Assembly: GCF_010501055.1 (NCBI RefSeq)
Contig: NZ_QVMO01000008.1
Location: 20,552 to 84,551, forward strand
DNA length: 64,000 bases
Direction of reading: 5' to 3'
DNA from: Dysgonomonas sp. 521
GTDB taxonomy: Bacteria > Bacteroidota > Bacteroidia > Bacteroidales > Dysgonomonadaceae
The position numbers and the translations under genes were made by a program. Below the pieces are notes generated by a model. That model saw nothing but the letters and a program-made list of their open reading frames with translations, had not been told where the DNA came from and did not search any database. Shown piece by piece: positions 16,508-24,922 of the stretch (position 1 is its first letter; the number at the start of each line of letters is the position of its first letter).

Positions 16508-16628
16508 ATTTTATTACTTTTAAGCAGTACAGCCACCTTGTGTCATAGCAGGATTGCTGTATTACTTACTGTTGATTAATTAAAAAAACGAACCTATCAG
16601 GCAAAATGCCATAATGATCCGTTACCGT

Positions 16629-16859
16629 TTATTCAAATTTTTTCTTGTAGATGGTAAGACATCCGTCAGGGCATACATATCCGCAGTTTGCACAACCTAT
16701 ACAAGAGTCGGGGTTTTTCATGTAAACATAGTGGTAGCCTCTGTTATTTACATTCCGCGGCTGTAATTCCAAAACGTCGCAAGGGCATGAAACTACGCAG
16801 AGGTTACAGCCTTTGCAGCGCTCTTCGTTTACGACTACTGTTCCTTTTATTTTGGCCAT
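16629..16859 (-). CDS. 2-oxoacid:ferredoxin oxidoreductase, delta (4Fe-4S) subunit
   Basis: This 76-residue 2[4Fe-4S] ferredoxin-like subunit shuttles electrons from the TPP centre to soluble ferredoxin. The motifs are CKGCNLCVVSCPCDVL and CIGCANCGYVCPDGCL. It is the first gene of the operon and has a TAnnTTTG box about 97 bases upstream. Unlike the three genes that follow, it has no AGGTC hairpin before its start. Confidence 0.93.
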   Translation of the reverse strand: MAKIKGTVVVNEERCKGCNLCVVSCPCDVLELQPRNVNNRGYHYVYMKNPDSCIGCANCGYVCPDGCLTIYKKKFE

Positions 16860-16955
16860 TTCTTTATATATAAGTTTAAAGTCTAAAGTGCAAGGTTTAG
16901 AGTTTACAACTCATAATCCATCACTTACAACTCATAATTATTTTTATTCCACACA

Positions 16956-16963
16956 CAAAGGTA
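16956..16963 (-). promoter_or_regulatory. TAnnTTTG -7 element for the Vor operon
   Basis: On the minus strand the sequence is TATACCTTTGTG, matching TAnnTTTG. The intervening leader (16860-16955) carries two direct copies of ACAACTCATAAT-like sequence, an AT-rich spacer repeat. Confidence 0.6.
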
Positions 16964-17094
16964 TAGGTTATTCTTATTATATTTCCCTTTTTAAACAATA
17001 AAGATGTTAAAAAAAAAGATGTCTTTAAACATACGAATCTGACATTTTGATACATGTATCAACGCTTAGAGTTTACGCCCGAAACGCTAGTACA

Positions 17095-17571
17095 TTATTT
17101 AATAAGTTTACCTGTATTAATATTGACTATTTGTATTAAATCCGCCGGATTTAATTGTATTTGCAAACCTCGTTTTCCGGCACTAATATAGATATAATTG
17201 AAGTTTTGGCACGAACTATCGATATAAGTGGCGAACTGTTTTTTCATACCGATGGGCGAGCAGGCGCCTCTGATATAGCCTGTGATTCCGAGTAAGTCTT
17301 TCATGGGAATCATATCGCAATTTTTGTTTCCTGATATTTTTGCGGCAACCTTCAAGTCCAACTCCTCAGCTCCGGGTATGATGCACACAAAATAGCCCGA
17401 CTTATCCCCCTTCAGTACCAGTGTTTTGAATACCTGCTCCACAGGTTCGTTCAACTGTTCCGCTACATGGACGGCACTAAGGTCTGATTCGTCAACTTGA
17501 TACGTGATAAGTTTATATTCGATTTTTTCTTTATCCAAAAGCCGGACAGCGTTTGTTTTGTCAATTTTCAT
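17095..17571 (-). CDS. ybaK: YbaK/EbsC-type aminoacyl-tRNA deacylase
   Basis: YbaK proteins hydrolyse mischarged Cys-tRNA(Pro) and related species. The 158 residues show FKTLVLKGDKSGYFVCIIPGAEELDLK with the catalytic lysine (FKTLVLKG) and GYIRGACSPIGMKKQFATYID, the family active-site loop. It is a single gene; about 70 bases upstream is a perfect 16-bp palindrome (17643-17658). Confidence 0.93.
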   Translation of the reverse strand: MKIDKTNAVRLLDKEKIEYKLITYQVDESDLSAVHVAEQLNEPVEQVFKTLVLKGDKSGYFVCIIPGAEELDLKVAAKISGNKNCDMIPMKDLLGITGYIRGACSPIGMKKQFATYIDSSCQNFNYIYISAGKRGLQIQLNPADLIQIVNINTGKLIK

Positions 17572-17642
17572 TATAACTTACTTTTTCGCTAATAAAGTAA
17601 TAGATAGAATTTGATGAAGTGTTTCGAATCATAACTTCTTTC

Positions 17643-17658
17643 TGTTGTTATAACAACA
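17643..17658. promoter_or_regulatory. 16-bp perfect palindrome, possible operator
   Basis: TGTTGTTATAACAACA is its own reverse complement. It lies in the divergent space between ybaK (minus) and the DUF4349 gene (plus), 72 bases from the ybaK start, where a dimeric repressor could bind. No regulator gene is next to it. Confidence 0.4.
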
Positions 17659-17745
17659 AAACAATAAAGAGTTCAGTGACCTTAAAAACAATTATTTCTG
17701 ACAGAAGTTTATGGAATTAACCATTTATAGCTATCTATTAACTAA

Positions 17746-17927
17746 GTAACTGTTTAAATTTTATACGAATATTTTATTATACCTTTTTCTTCGTTCATTT
17801 TTAGTCTGTTTTCGGCTGTTTTTTCCTTTCTCTCAACTCAAATAGCCCACTATTATCGTTTCGAGGAAGAAAATAACATCTCTAAAACATCTCTAAAAAT
17901 TTGAACGAATAAAATTTAAACAGTTAC
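17746..17927. mobile_element. M2 element, copy a
   Basis: Ends GTAACTGTTTAAATTTTAT and ATAAAATTTAAACAGTTAC are a perfect inverted repeat of about 19 bp, flanked by TAA on both sides (17743-17745 and 17928-17930). The interior is AT-rich with no ORF. It ends only 27 bases before the ATG of the DUF4349 gene, so that gene's promoter must be inside or beyond the element. Confidence 0.78.
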
Positions 17928-17954
17928 TAAAACGTGAAATTAAAAAATAATATT

Positions 17955-18971
17955 ATGAAACATGCAAAGAATATCCAATTAATTACCATGCTTATCCTGA
18001 TAGGCTTTATATCATGTGGTAACAATACCAAGATGGCAACAATGGACGAGGCATACGCACTCTCATCTATCCCTGTAGAAGAAGAAAAGAGTTATGCATC
18101 TGCCAGCGACGAAAACTCCGTACTCAGATTTGTACCGCCGCAAATTGTACCATCGCCAATGCCGAACTTTATAGCGACCAAAGCCGCTTCTGCACAATAC
18201 GATGATGGTATTCACAAATTTATACGTACCGCCAAGATGAAATTCAAGGTAAAGGATATACCGCAGGCTGCTCAAAGAATAGAGGATATTACAATAAGTA
18301 ATAAAGGCTTCATTATAAATTCCACTATTAGTAACGATCCGCGTACCAGTACTGTAAATATCTCGAAAGATTCGGCTTATCTGATCTGCTACAACGACCT
18401 GTCTGCAAGCCTCGAATTGCGTGTGCCACACCAGATACTGGATTCTACGCTGAGACAGATAGCCCCGCTGGCAGTCGTAATAGACTACCGTACGGTAGAA
18501 GCACGGGATGTAACCTTCGACCTGATGTGGGACAAGATGAAGCAGCAGCGCCTGGCAAAGAAACAGCAACGGATGTCGCAGGCTATTGGCACCCGAAGCG
18601 GAAAGCTAAATGACGCGATGGATGCCGAAGACGCATTGAACAACGCGTTGGAGCAGGCTGACGAAGCCCTTCTGACCGAATATAAGACAAACGACCGGAT
18701 AGCCTACAGCACTATCTACATTAACCTCTATCAGGACAGAACCGAATACAAAGAGAAAGTAGCGCGCGATACAGAGAATATTAAACACTATGAACCGGGA
18801 TTCGGCTCAAAAATAATAGACGCCTTAAGCGACGGATGGGATGTAATATGCGCTATATTCCTTGCTCTCATTACAATATGGCCGATTCTGATATTACTCA
18901 CCGGAGCTGTCATCGTATTCCTGAGATTCAGGAAACACAGGGGAAATGCTAAGATTGAAGAAAAGCACTGA
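17955..18971 (+). CDS. DUF4349 lipoprotein
   Basis: The start ATG 17955 (MKHAKNIQLITMLILIGFISCG) gives a lipoprotein signal with lipobox FISC; the GTG at 17934 only adds residues before it. DUF4349 is a family of unknown function of envelope proteins. The domain runs from about RTAKMKFKVKDIPQA to STIYINLYQ, with a helical Gln/Lys/Ala-rich insertion (KMKQQRLAKKQQRMSQ) that is probably coiled coil. A C-terminal membrane helix (IFLALITIWPILILLTGAVI) is followed by a basic tail. Its 3' end overlaps the convergent gene at 18949 by 23 bases. Confidence 0.85.
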   Translation: MKHAKNIQLITMLILIGFISCGNNTKMATMDEAYALSSIPVEEEKSYASASDENSVLRFVPPQIVPSPMPNFIATKAASAQYDDGIHKFIRTAKMKFKVKDIPQAAQRIEDITISNKGFIINSTISNDPRTSTVNISKDSAYLICYNDLSASLELRVPHQILDSTLRQIAPLAVVIDYRTVEARDVTFDLMWDKMKQQRLAKKQQRMSQAIGTRSGKLNDAMDAEDALNNALEQADEALLTEYKTNDRIAYSTIYINLYQDRTEYKEKVARDTENIKHYEPGFGSKIIDALSDGWDVICAIFLALITIWPILILLTGAVIVFLRFRKHRGNAKIEEKH

Positions 18972-20163
18972 TCTTATCGAACGTAAACCTGAATTGCTCA
19001 TCTACTTCATCAGCGATCTTGGTAAGTGCAGGGAACGGGTCTTCATGTATATATTTATACGGATAATCCAATATTTCGATGTTGATCGGAATATCCCTGC
19101 GTGAACCTTGTAATGTATTGACTACTTCGTAAGGCGGAACCACCTCATCTTTCGCCAGCGTAATAGCGTAGAACTGATGGCTCATTTTCCTGAGTGTTTC
19201 TTCTCTGCTGGAGGTCAATATCTTATAGTTGAGCATACTCCTGAAATTGTTTCCTTCGGGGTGTGTATGCATATAATGGCGAAGTACCTCATCGCGCTTC
19301 ATATGGCTTTCGAGATGCTCTACTACATACGAGTAAAGGCTCACATTGGCTTCGCTATCGAGTATAAACTTAGAAACCGGAGACAGGCGGTTAAACACGG
19401 CTCCACCGCAGAACGTCGCATATTTCGAATTCGTGAAAAAGCCATCCTTGTTACTCATCATCAGTATTTCTCCCAGAAATGTACCGATGGAATAAGAAAA
19501 GAAATCGATGGAGGCATCTTTGTCTATTGCCGGATGCAGTCCTTCTTTAAAATGTTCTACAAAGTCGATTACATCGTAATAGGTTTGCAGTCCCGACCAC
19601 AAAAAGCGTTGCGGCTTATTATGCAACCGCGTACTGATAGCCACATTGGACAGGCTGGAACAAATCACGGCGGGATGGCGTACCTTACGCTGCTCGCTTA
19701 CCCTGTACATTTCGCGTGTACTACTCCATACTGCCGGAGCACGGTTCATGTGGAAAGCGATTGGGAACATGACAATCGATTTGCCCGTTTTGTCTACTAT
19801 ATATTTTGCCCAAGGCAGGTACTTATACCATGTCTTCTCATTAAAGCCATGAAACAAGAAGATGATACCTTTGGACTTGACCTCTTTTTTAGGCATAATC
19901 ATGTGGTACCTGAACTTGATATTCTCTTGTATCTCCGAGTCTTTCTTATTCAGCATTTGCTGAATAACATCAGGCTCGTAGTCCTGCGGTTCACTCGGAA
20001 TGAATTCATAATCATCATTATTCCCCAACCCGCCGGGAAGAATAAAGCGGTAATTGGATTCGAACGTAAAATTGCGCATTACAAGATTTTGGTCTATTTC
20101 AATCTCATTATCCGTGTAATTTTCAATCTTTTTGAGATGTTCAAATAAGTCTATGTACTTCAT
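18949..20163 (-). CDS. Alpha/beta-hydrolase-like protein (DUF6051-like)
   Basis: This 404-residue cytoplasmic protein has the marks of an alpha/beta hydrolase: GIIFLFHGFNEKTW with the oxyanion HGF, and FFSYSIGTFLGEIL as nucleophile elbow, although the usual G-x-S-x-G is S-Y-S-I-G. A late DEVVPPYEV and HEDPFP could give the acid and histidine. I think it matches DUF6051 but cannot confirm this. The 3' end overlaps the DUF4349 gene convergently. A GC-rich repeat separates it from the DUF2851 gene upstream. Confidence 0.75.
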   Translation of the reverse strand: MKYIDLFEHLKKIENYTDNEIEIDQNLVMRNFTFESNYRFILPGGLGNNDDYEFIPSEPQDYEPDVIQQMLNKKDSEIQENIKFRYHMIMPKKEVKSKGIIFLFHGFNEKTWYKYLPWAKYIVDKTGKSIVMFPIAFHMNRAPAVWSSTREMYRVSEQRKVRHPAVICSSLSNVAISTRLHNKPQRFLWSGLQTYYDVIDFVEHFKEGLHPAIDKDASIDFFSYSIGTFLGEILMMSNKDGFFTNSKYATFCGGAVFNRLSPVSKFILDSEANVSLYSYVVEHLESHMKRDEVLRHYMHTHPEGNNFRSMLNYKILTSSREETLRKMSHQFYAITLAKDEVVPPYEVVNTLQGSRRDIPINIEILDYPYKYIHEDPFPALTKIADEVDEQFRFTFDKISAFLQS

Positions 20164-20186
20164 GAGTTATAAATTAAGAATTATGA

Positions 20187-20262
20187 GTTATGACACCCCT
20201 CCCGACCTCCCCCAAAGGGAGGAGTGGACAAAGCCCGGTAAAAGTGTATTTTAGTTAAAAAT
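20187..20262. repeat. GCH repeat with TTTTAGTTA tail
   Basis: CACCCCTCCCGACCTCCCCC, then AAAGGGAGGAGTGG, CAAAGCCC and TATTTTAGTTA. The same string recurs at 41743-41812 with only a few differences, so these are two copies of one roughly 75-base repeat. AT-rich AATTATGAGTTATGA-type repeats flank it. It lies between the 18949 and 20310 genes. Confidence 0.75.
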
Positions 20263-20309
20263 AATGAGCCATGAGTTATGAATTATTCACTGCTTACTGC
20301 TTACTGCTG

Positions 20310-21572
20310 CTAACTGATTAATAACTGATGTCCTATCCTGCAAAACAGGCATTTGCGTTGTTCACAGTATTCGCGTTTGAGCTGTATCATCGCCTGTGAG
20401 TCGGCAGCATTATTCAATGGCATCTTCAGTTTTGAGAAACGTTTTGTGATACTGTTAAGCTCGGGCTTCAGCATCTCAAGATATTTTAATGCACGTTCGC
20501 AAAGTACTTCGTTATCGATATTCTTTCCATATATGAATAATATAGGAGCCACTGTGTTAATCAATATAATATCCAGTGACGAATCTCCCAGATATTTCGA
20601 TTTACGCTCAGACGTTACCCCAAAAGCATAATGTGTCTGCCAATATTCGGAAGCATTGACATGGAACATCAACCGGATGCGCCCGGCATCGTCACACGCT
20701 GTGATCTTAGAGAATAATCCATGTGAACTGTGCAACAATGCAGCCAGTTGAGCGATTCTGATCTGGGGAAAAGCCGTAGGCCGCGTTCTCATACTTCTGA
20801 ATATATATGAATCTAACGGTTTCAATTCATATTTATTTTTCAGGAAGTCATATTCTTTCTTCAACAAGGAGTGGTAATCATCTTCAACTTTCACATTATC
20901 GAGCATTCCTGCCTGGCCAAACAGGAGCGCTTCTATCTGTATCAGGTTATCGCCCTGCTTTTGTATACATTTCAGTGGCAGGCTCAGCGCCAGACGTTCG
21001 AAGGAGTCGGAGTTCAACCCGAAGCCGAAGTTTCGCGAAAGAAGGACATAAAAAACATCCTCCCACGAATTATTAAAACGCTCGAGCAAGCTTTGTATGT
21101 GGTTGGCTTTCCGTTCCATCCGTTCTATCAGTAGCGTATTCATCCACGAATTAAGGTGGATAGAAGGCATTGAACCAATATAGTTACAGCAAGGAATATC
21201 AGTATTGGAATGTATCAGGAAGTCATAGTTCTCCCTTATATGTGGCGGGCAGGGCATTTCACACTGTGTGACAGGTTGCCCCGATTCGTTAAACACCTCA
21301 CAATTTACCCGTTCCGCTATATGGAGTATCACGGAGTTATAACTCTTATCGGTATGATGGTTGTGTCTTTTCCATTCGTCCGAACTGGTATGAATCTCGA
21401 TATTCCCCGCCCAGACTTTATCTCCTATCTTGATTTTGGCATTAAAGAAATCGGGACCTGAATTTGTATTCGGCAACCCCACATCAATAACTTCGATTGG
21501 CTGCCCGTCAACGGTTTTCAGGTCTTTTTGAAAAAGGCGAAATTTCCAGATGTAGTGTAATATGTCTTCCAT
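20310..21572 (-). CDS. DUF2851 family protein
   Basis: The 420-residue protein matches DUF2851, a Bacteroidota family of unknown function: EDILHYIWKFRLF at the start, GLPNTNSGPDFFNAKIKIGD, WAGNIEIHTSSDEWKRHNHH and AYNSVILH-like HxH stretches. The pattern GPDF...NIEIH...H resembles a nuclease-like acidic/His active site, which is only a suggestion. The C-terminus has CEQRKCLFCRIG, a possible metal-binding Cys pair. It lies between the hydrolase-like and MutS-like genes, with GC-rich repeats on both sides. Confidence 0.85.
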   Translation of the reverse strand: MEDILHYIWKFRLFQKDLKTVDGQPIEVIDVGLPNTNSGPDFFNAKIKIGDKVWAGNIEIHTSSDEWKRHNHHTDKSYNSVILHIAERVNCEVFNESGQPVTQCEMPCPPHIRENYDFLIHSNTDIPCCNYIGSMPSIHLNSWMNTLLIERMERKANHIQSLLERFNNSWEDVFYVLLSRNFGFGLNSDSFERLALSLPLKCIQKQGDNLIQIEALLFGQAGMLDNVKVEDDYHSLLKKEYDFLKNKYELKPLDSYIFRSMRTRPTAFPQIRIAQLAALLHSSHGLFSKITACDDAGRIRLMFHVNASEYWQTHYAFGVTSERKSKYLGDSSLDIILINTVAPILFIYGKNIDNEVLCERALKYLEMLKPELNSITKRFSKLKMPLNNAADSQAMIQLKREYCEQRKCLFCRIGHQLLIS

Positions 21573-21587
21573 GTTCAGTTAGCAGTT

Positions 21588-21738
21588 AAACACCTCATCC
21601 CTCCGCCTTCTCTAAAGGAGAAGAAGCCGCAGGCCGCGACAAGGAAACAGGTACAATATTCATAGTTCAATTTATTAACATTCAAAACTCTCACAGGGCT
21701 TTGCCCACACCTCCCTTTTGGGGAGGTCGGGAGGGACG
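21588..21738. repeat. GCH repeat between the DUF2851 and MutS-like genes
   Basis: One arm (about 21590-21630) reads CACCTCATCCCTCCGCC and then CTCTAAAGGAGAAG; the other (21694-21737) reads AGGGCTTTGCCCACACCTCC then CTTTTGGGGAGGTCGGGAGG. The second arm is the reverse complement of the arms at 20187 and 41743. It ends at the stop codon of the MutS-like gene. Confidence 0.7.
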
Positions 21739-23526
21739 TTACAGTCCCGTAATACCCATTCTTTTCATCAGGAAGCTGGCGTTCATATTCTGGGCAATGC
21801 CTTCCCGTATCTTGTAAGTGAATGACAGGTGGTCGTCTTTGATATCAGCTTCGAAACGATAGTTCTTTATAGCGTCGGGAAATTCCTTTTCCAGATTACC
21901 CAATACAAGGTCGTGTGTAGCTATTATACCGTTCCCATCAAGAGAAACCAGCTGCTTCATCAGGGCAATAGAGCCTTTTTGCTTATCTTCGGAGTTAGTG
22001 CCTTTCAGTATTTCGTCCAGTATGATGAATAGTTGTTCTCCCGATTGCAGGCGGTCGATAATCATTTTCAGGCGTTTCAGCTCTGCAAAGAAGTAAGATT
22101 CGTTATCTGCCAATGAATCGGATGTACGTAGGTTTGTCACTAATTTATACGGATAAAACTTTAATGAAGCGGCACATACCGGAGCTCCCGCGCAGGCAAG
22201 CATCAGGTTTATACCTACAGTGCGCAGGTACGTGCTTTTGCCTGCCATATTAGCGCCTGTAACCACCAGGAAGAAGGGATGCCTGCCGATAGTGACATCG
22301 TTACGCACGCAGACCTTACGGTTCAACATCGGATGCCCAAGCTCCTTGCCTTCCAATATATATGTATCGGATACCTCCGGATAGATATAGTCAGGATGAT
22401 TGTAAGCATAGACAGCTAAGGAAACAAGGCTGTCGAACTTAGCCAGAACTTTCAGCCAGCTGATGATATTCCCTTTATGCTGCATTATCCACTTTTCTAT
22501 CTTTATGGAATAGATCACATTCCAAAAAAAAGCAGGGTTGAGAATGAGTAAACCCAATATATTTGAAGACTGGTCGAGATTATTACTATACGACCTCAGA
22601 TGATGAATAGCCAGTGAAGCGCGCTCCCCATCCCTGATTTTACTTTGCAATGCAACGAGCATCGGAGATTTAAACTCTTCCGACTCTATGATTTCAAAGA
22701 TACTTGAATATGTTTGCAGCGTTTCTATCTTTTTCTCAAAAAGATTCATCTTCGAGCGGATATCCTTCAGCGGCACAAGGCTTATCGCAAAAAACAACGT
22801 CCAGCACAGCCCCAGCACAGAAACAGGTACCAGCCCCAAAGCAGACAATATGCCGGATATGATAAACGCAGCCGGAGCGATATAGATAAAATACCGCCAG
22901 AAGCTTTTCGACAGTAACTTCGTCTGCATAAACTGCTGGGAGAAATAATGGATATTGAGGTCTTCGGTTTCGCTCATTTGCCCCACAGCCCTGAAATGAT
23001 TCAGCAAGCGCGGATTGCCCGACAGTTCTTTTATCGCCTCCTGTTGTGCCACTATATCTTCCTTTTTCTCAAATGGCTCCAAGAGCGTATCTGCTAGCCT
23101 GTTTTTGCCGAAAGACGTCACTGTGCGGTTTACCGACTGAAAGAAAGAATGGTTGCCAAACAGGTCTAAATCGACACTGTAGCTATGATTGGCATCCGCT
23201 TTTTCGGGTGCTCCGTCAAAAGCAGAGAAATCGTATTCGATCCCCTTTAGCTCATTCTCCGCGTTCTGTATCAGCAGTTCGCAATATCTCCGTTTCAGGA
23301 AAAGCCTGTTATGATATTTCATCAGGAAAAGAAAAAGAATTACCGAAGCAATGATTACTCCCGCAACAATCAGGCTATGCCCCCACACAATCCAGCACAG
23401 CGCGATGCAGCCCAGTACTATTGCAAGGCGCAGTGTACCGATCTGGAATATTGCCGTTTTCAATTTCGACAATTTAGTATTTTCTTTCGTTATAAGGCTT
23501 TTGTACGATTCTCTGACTTCGTCCAT
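21739..23526 (-). CDS. Membrane-anchored MutS-like ATPase
   Basis: The C-terminal half is a MutS domain V ATPase: Walker A TGANMAGKSTYLRTVGINLM near residue 425, SYFFAELKRLKMI, Walker B FIILDEILKGTNSEDK and IATHDLVL. It lacks the MutS mismatch-recognition domain. Instead, two hydrophobic stretches near residues 32-70 and 208-250 predict membrane anchoring. Bacteroidota encode this family next to ordinary MutS; its role is unknown. It is 595 residues long. A palindromic M3 element lies just upstream, so its promoter may be affected. Confidence 0.87.
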   Translation of the reverse strand: MDEVRESYKSLITKENTKLSKLKTAIFQIGTLRLAIVLGCIALCWIVWGHSLIVAGVIIASVILFLFLMKYHNRLFLKRRYCELLIQNAENELKGIEYDFSAFDGAPEKADANHSYSVDLDLFGNHSFFQSVNRTVTSFGKNRLADTLLEPFEKKEDIVAQQEAIKELSGNPRLLNHFRAVGQMSETEDLNIHYFSQQFMQTKLLSKSFWRYFIYIAPAAFIISGILSALGLVPVSVLGLCWTLFFAISLVPLKDIRSKMNLFEKKIETLQTYSSIFEIIESEEFKSPMLVALQSKIRDGERASLAIHHLRSYSNNLDQSSNILGLLILNPAFFWNVIYSIKIEKWIMQHKGNIISWLKVLAKFDSLVSLAVYAYNHPDYIYPEVSDTYILEGKELGHPMLNRKVCVRNDVTIGRHPFFLVVTGANMAGKSTYLRTVGINLMLACAGAPVCAASLKFYPYKLVTNLRTSDSLADNESYFFAELKRLKMIIDRLQSGEQLFIILDEILKGTNSEDKQKGSIALMKQLVSLDGNGIIATHDLVLGNLEKEFPDAIKNYRFEADIKDDHLSFTYKIREGIAQNMNASFLMKRMGITGL

Positions 23527-23544
23527 ATTTTAATTAAAAGATTT

Positions 23545-23813
23545 TTTAGTACATGACAAAAAATAATATTCAATATGAAAATTGTTGATAATAAACAGAT
23601 TGCCTGAAAGGCAATATTTTCATAACCGTATGTAAGCGTAGCGCAACATGCGGACGAAAAGGCAAAAAGCTACTTGCCTGAAAGGCAAGACAATGTGTTG
23701 TCCTGTCTTTCAGACAGTAGTTTCTGTATGTTGCAATCTCCGCAGGTCGATGACCTACGGTTATGAAAATCAGGCTTTTCAAGCCAGTGTCAATATTTTT
23801 TGTCATGTACTTA
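23545..23813. mobile_element. M3 palindromic element, copy b
   Basis: Ends AGTACATGACAAAAAATA and TATTTTTTGTCATGTACT are inverted repeats; TAAAAGATTT flanks both sides (23535-23544 and 23814-23823). Internal stems are TGCCTGAAAGGCA, CTTGCCTGAAAGGCAAG, CTGTCTTTCAGACAG, AGGTCGATGACCT and a long inner pair ATTTTCATAACCGTA with TACGGTTATGAAAAT. It fills the spacer between recO and the MutS-like gene. Confidence 0.75.
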
Positions 23814-23867
23814 TAAAAGATTTAATAATTCTAAGGCTCTAAATAATCAAGGCTTCCGGGACTTCTG

Positions 23868-23903
23868 TCTACTCCTCCCTTTTGGGGAGGTCGGGAGTGG
23901 TGT
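23868..23903. repeat. GCH repeat arm forming the recO 3' end
   Basis: CTCCTCCCTTTTGGGGAGG then TCGGGAGTGGTG is one arm of the GC-rich family. Read on the minus strand it encodes TTPDLPKREE and the stop of recO. Confidence 0.75.
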
Positions 23904-24621
23904 ATAATTCATGTAATACATCCAGCGATTTCAATGCCGGAAAATCATACAGATGTAAACGATAATATTCTAATATCCTGTTTATTATATTTATCCTGTC
24001 CTGCCGGCTGAATACAAAATGATGCATATTTTCATAAGAGATACGGGCAAGCATGGATAACGCCTTGCTGTCGTATCTGTTCAGGAAATGCTTATGCAGC
24101 GGCTGCAAGGCGACAAACTCCCCGTTTATCATATCAAACAGGCTATTCTCCTTGTACTCTTCCAGATTGGGGTAGAAGCCCATAAAATGGCTGAGTTTAA
24201 GCATAAATACCAGATGGTAATTTGCGATGCTGTTATCTGTCATTTCCAGTATCCGTACCGACTGTTCAAGGAAACCAAACAGCAAGCGGCTGTCGTCGGC
24301 ATCCCTCAAAACCCTCGTCAGAAATTCCGAAAGGAAAAATGCCATAGATGTTTTGCCCATATCCCCAGCGATATCGTACAGGTAAAAGTCTGAACGGGCT
24401 TCACGTATCCGCTGTATATCCCTGTTTACCTGATGCTCCACTTCCATATCGAGCATAGCCAACGGGGAAAAGAGCGACTTGGGAGCTTTAGAGTTCTTCC
24501 CTTTTGCCTTGGATACCATATAAGTTACCCTGCCGAACGATTCGGTAAATATCTGGGCAAGCACATACTTGTCATTATAGTTTATGGTATTTAAGACCAG
24601 TCCTCTTGTTTTATAAAGCAC
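23869..24621 (-). CDS. recO: DNA repair protein RecO
   Basis: RecO works with RecF and RecR to load RecA at gaps. The 250-residue protein begins MLYKTRGLVLNTINYNDKYV, the family OB-fold start, with FTESFGRVTYMVSKAKGKNS. It lacks the CxxC zinc pair seen in some RecO. The last residues (TTPDLPKREE) and the TAG stop are encoded by a GC-rich repeat (23870-23903), so the tail is probably an acquired extension. Confidence 0.9.
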   Translation of the reverse strand: MLYKTRGLVLNTINYNDKYVLAQIFTESFGRVTYMVSKAKGKNSKAPKSLFSPLAMLDMEVEHQVNRDIQRIREARSDFYLYDIAGDMGKTSMAFFLSEFLTRVLRDADDSRLLFGFLEQSVRILEMTDNSIANYHLVFMLKLSHFMGFYPNLEEYKENSLFDMINGEFVALQPLHKHFLNRYDSKALSMLARISYENMHHFVFSRQDRINIINRILEYYRLHLYDFPALKSLDVLHELYTTPDLPKREE

Positions 24622-24641
24622 TTTCGTAATTTTTTATTTAA

Positions 24642-24649
24642 CAAAAATA
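24642..24649 (-). promoter_or_regulatory. TAnnTTTG -7 element for recO
   Basis: Minus-strand TATTTTTG, about 20 bases before the recO ATG; a second match (TAATTTTG, 24650-24657) adjoins it. Confidence 0.6.
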
Positions 24650-24711
24650 CAAAATTATATCGGAGGAGGATTTTTATTGAGATAAAGATGTGAGTAAACA
24701 GGCTCTTAATA

Positions 24712-24922
24712 ATGCGAATCAAGGGTCAAATGTGCTATTTTTTGTCCCTTTAGGGACTGAATGTTGGTAGAAAGAAGCTTTAACCGGTTAATTGCGTGCC
24801 GTCAGGTACGCAATATCTACAGAACAATTCACATTTTGTACCTGACGGCACAAAAAACGAATTTCATTCATGTTTCTACCAATATGATGTGCCTAACGGC
24901 ACATTTAACCCTTGATTCGCAT
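24712..24922. mobile_element. M1 element, copy a
   Basis: Ends ATGCGAATCAAGGGT and ACCCTTGATTCGCAT are inverted; TAATA is duplicated at 24707-24711 and 24923-24927. Inside are GTCCCTTTAGGGAC, GTGCCGTCAGGTAC paired with GTACCTGACGGCAC, and GTTGGTAGAAA paired with TTTCTACCAA: concentric stems spanning the whole 211 bp. It abuts the rnfD stop codon; the inserted end keeps a TAA in frame. Confidence 0.85.
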
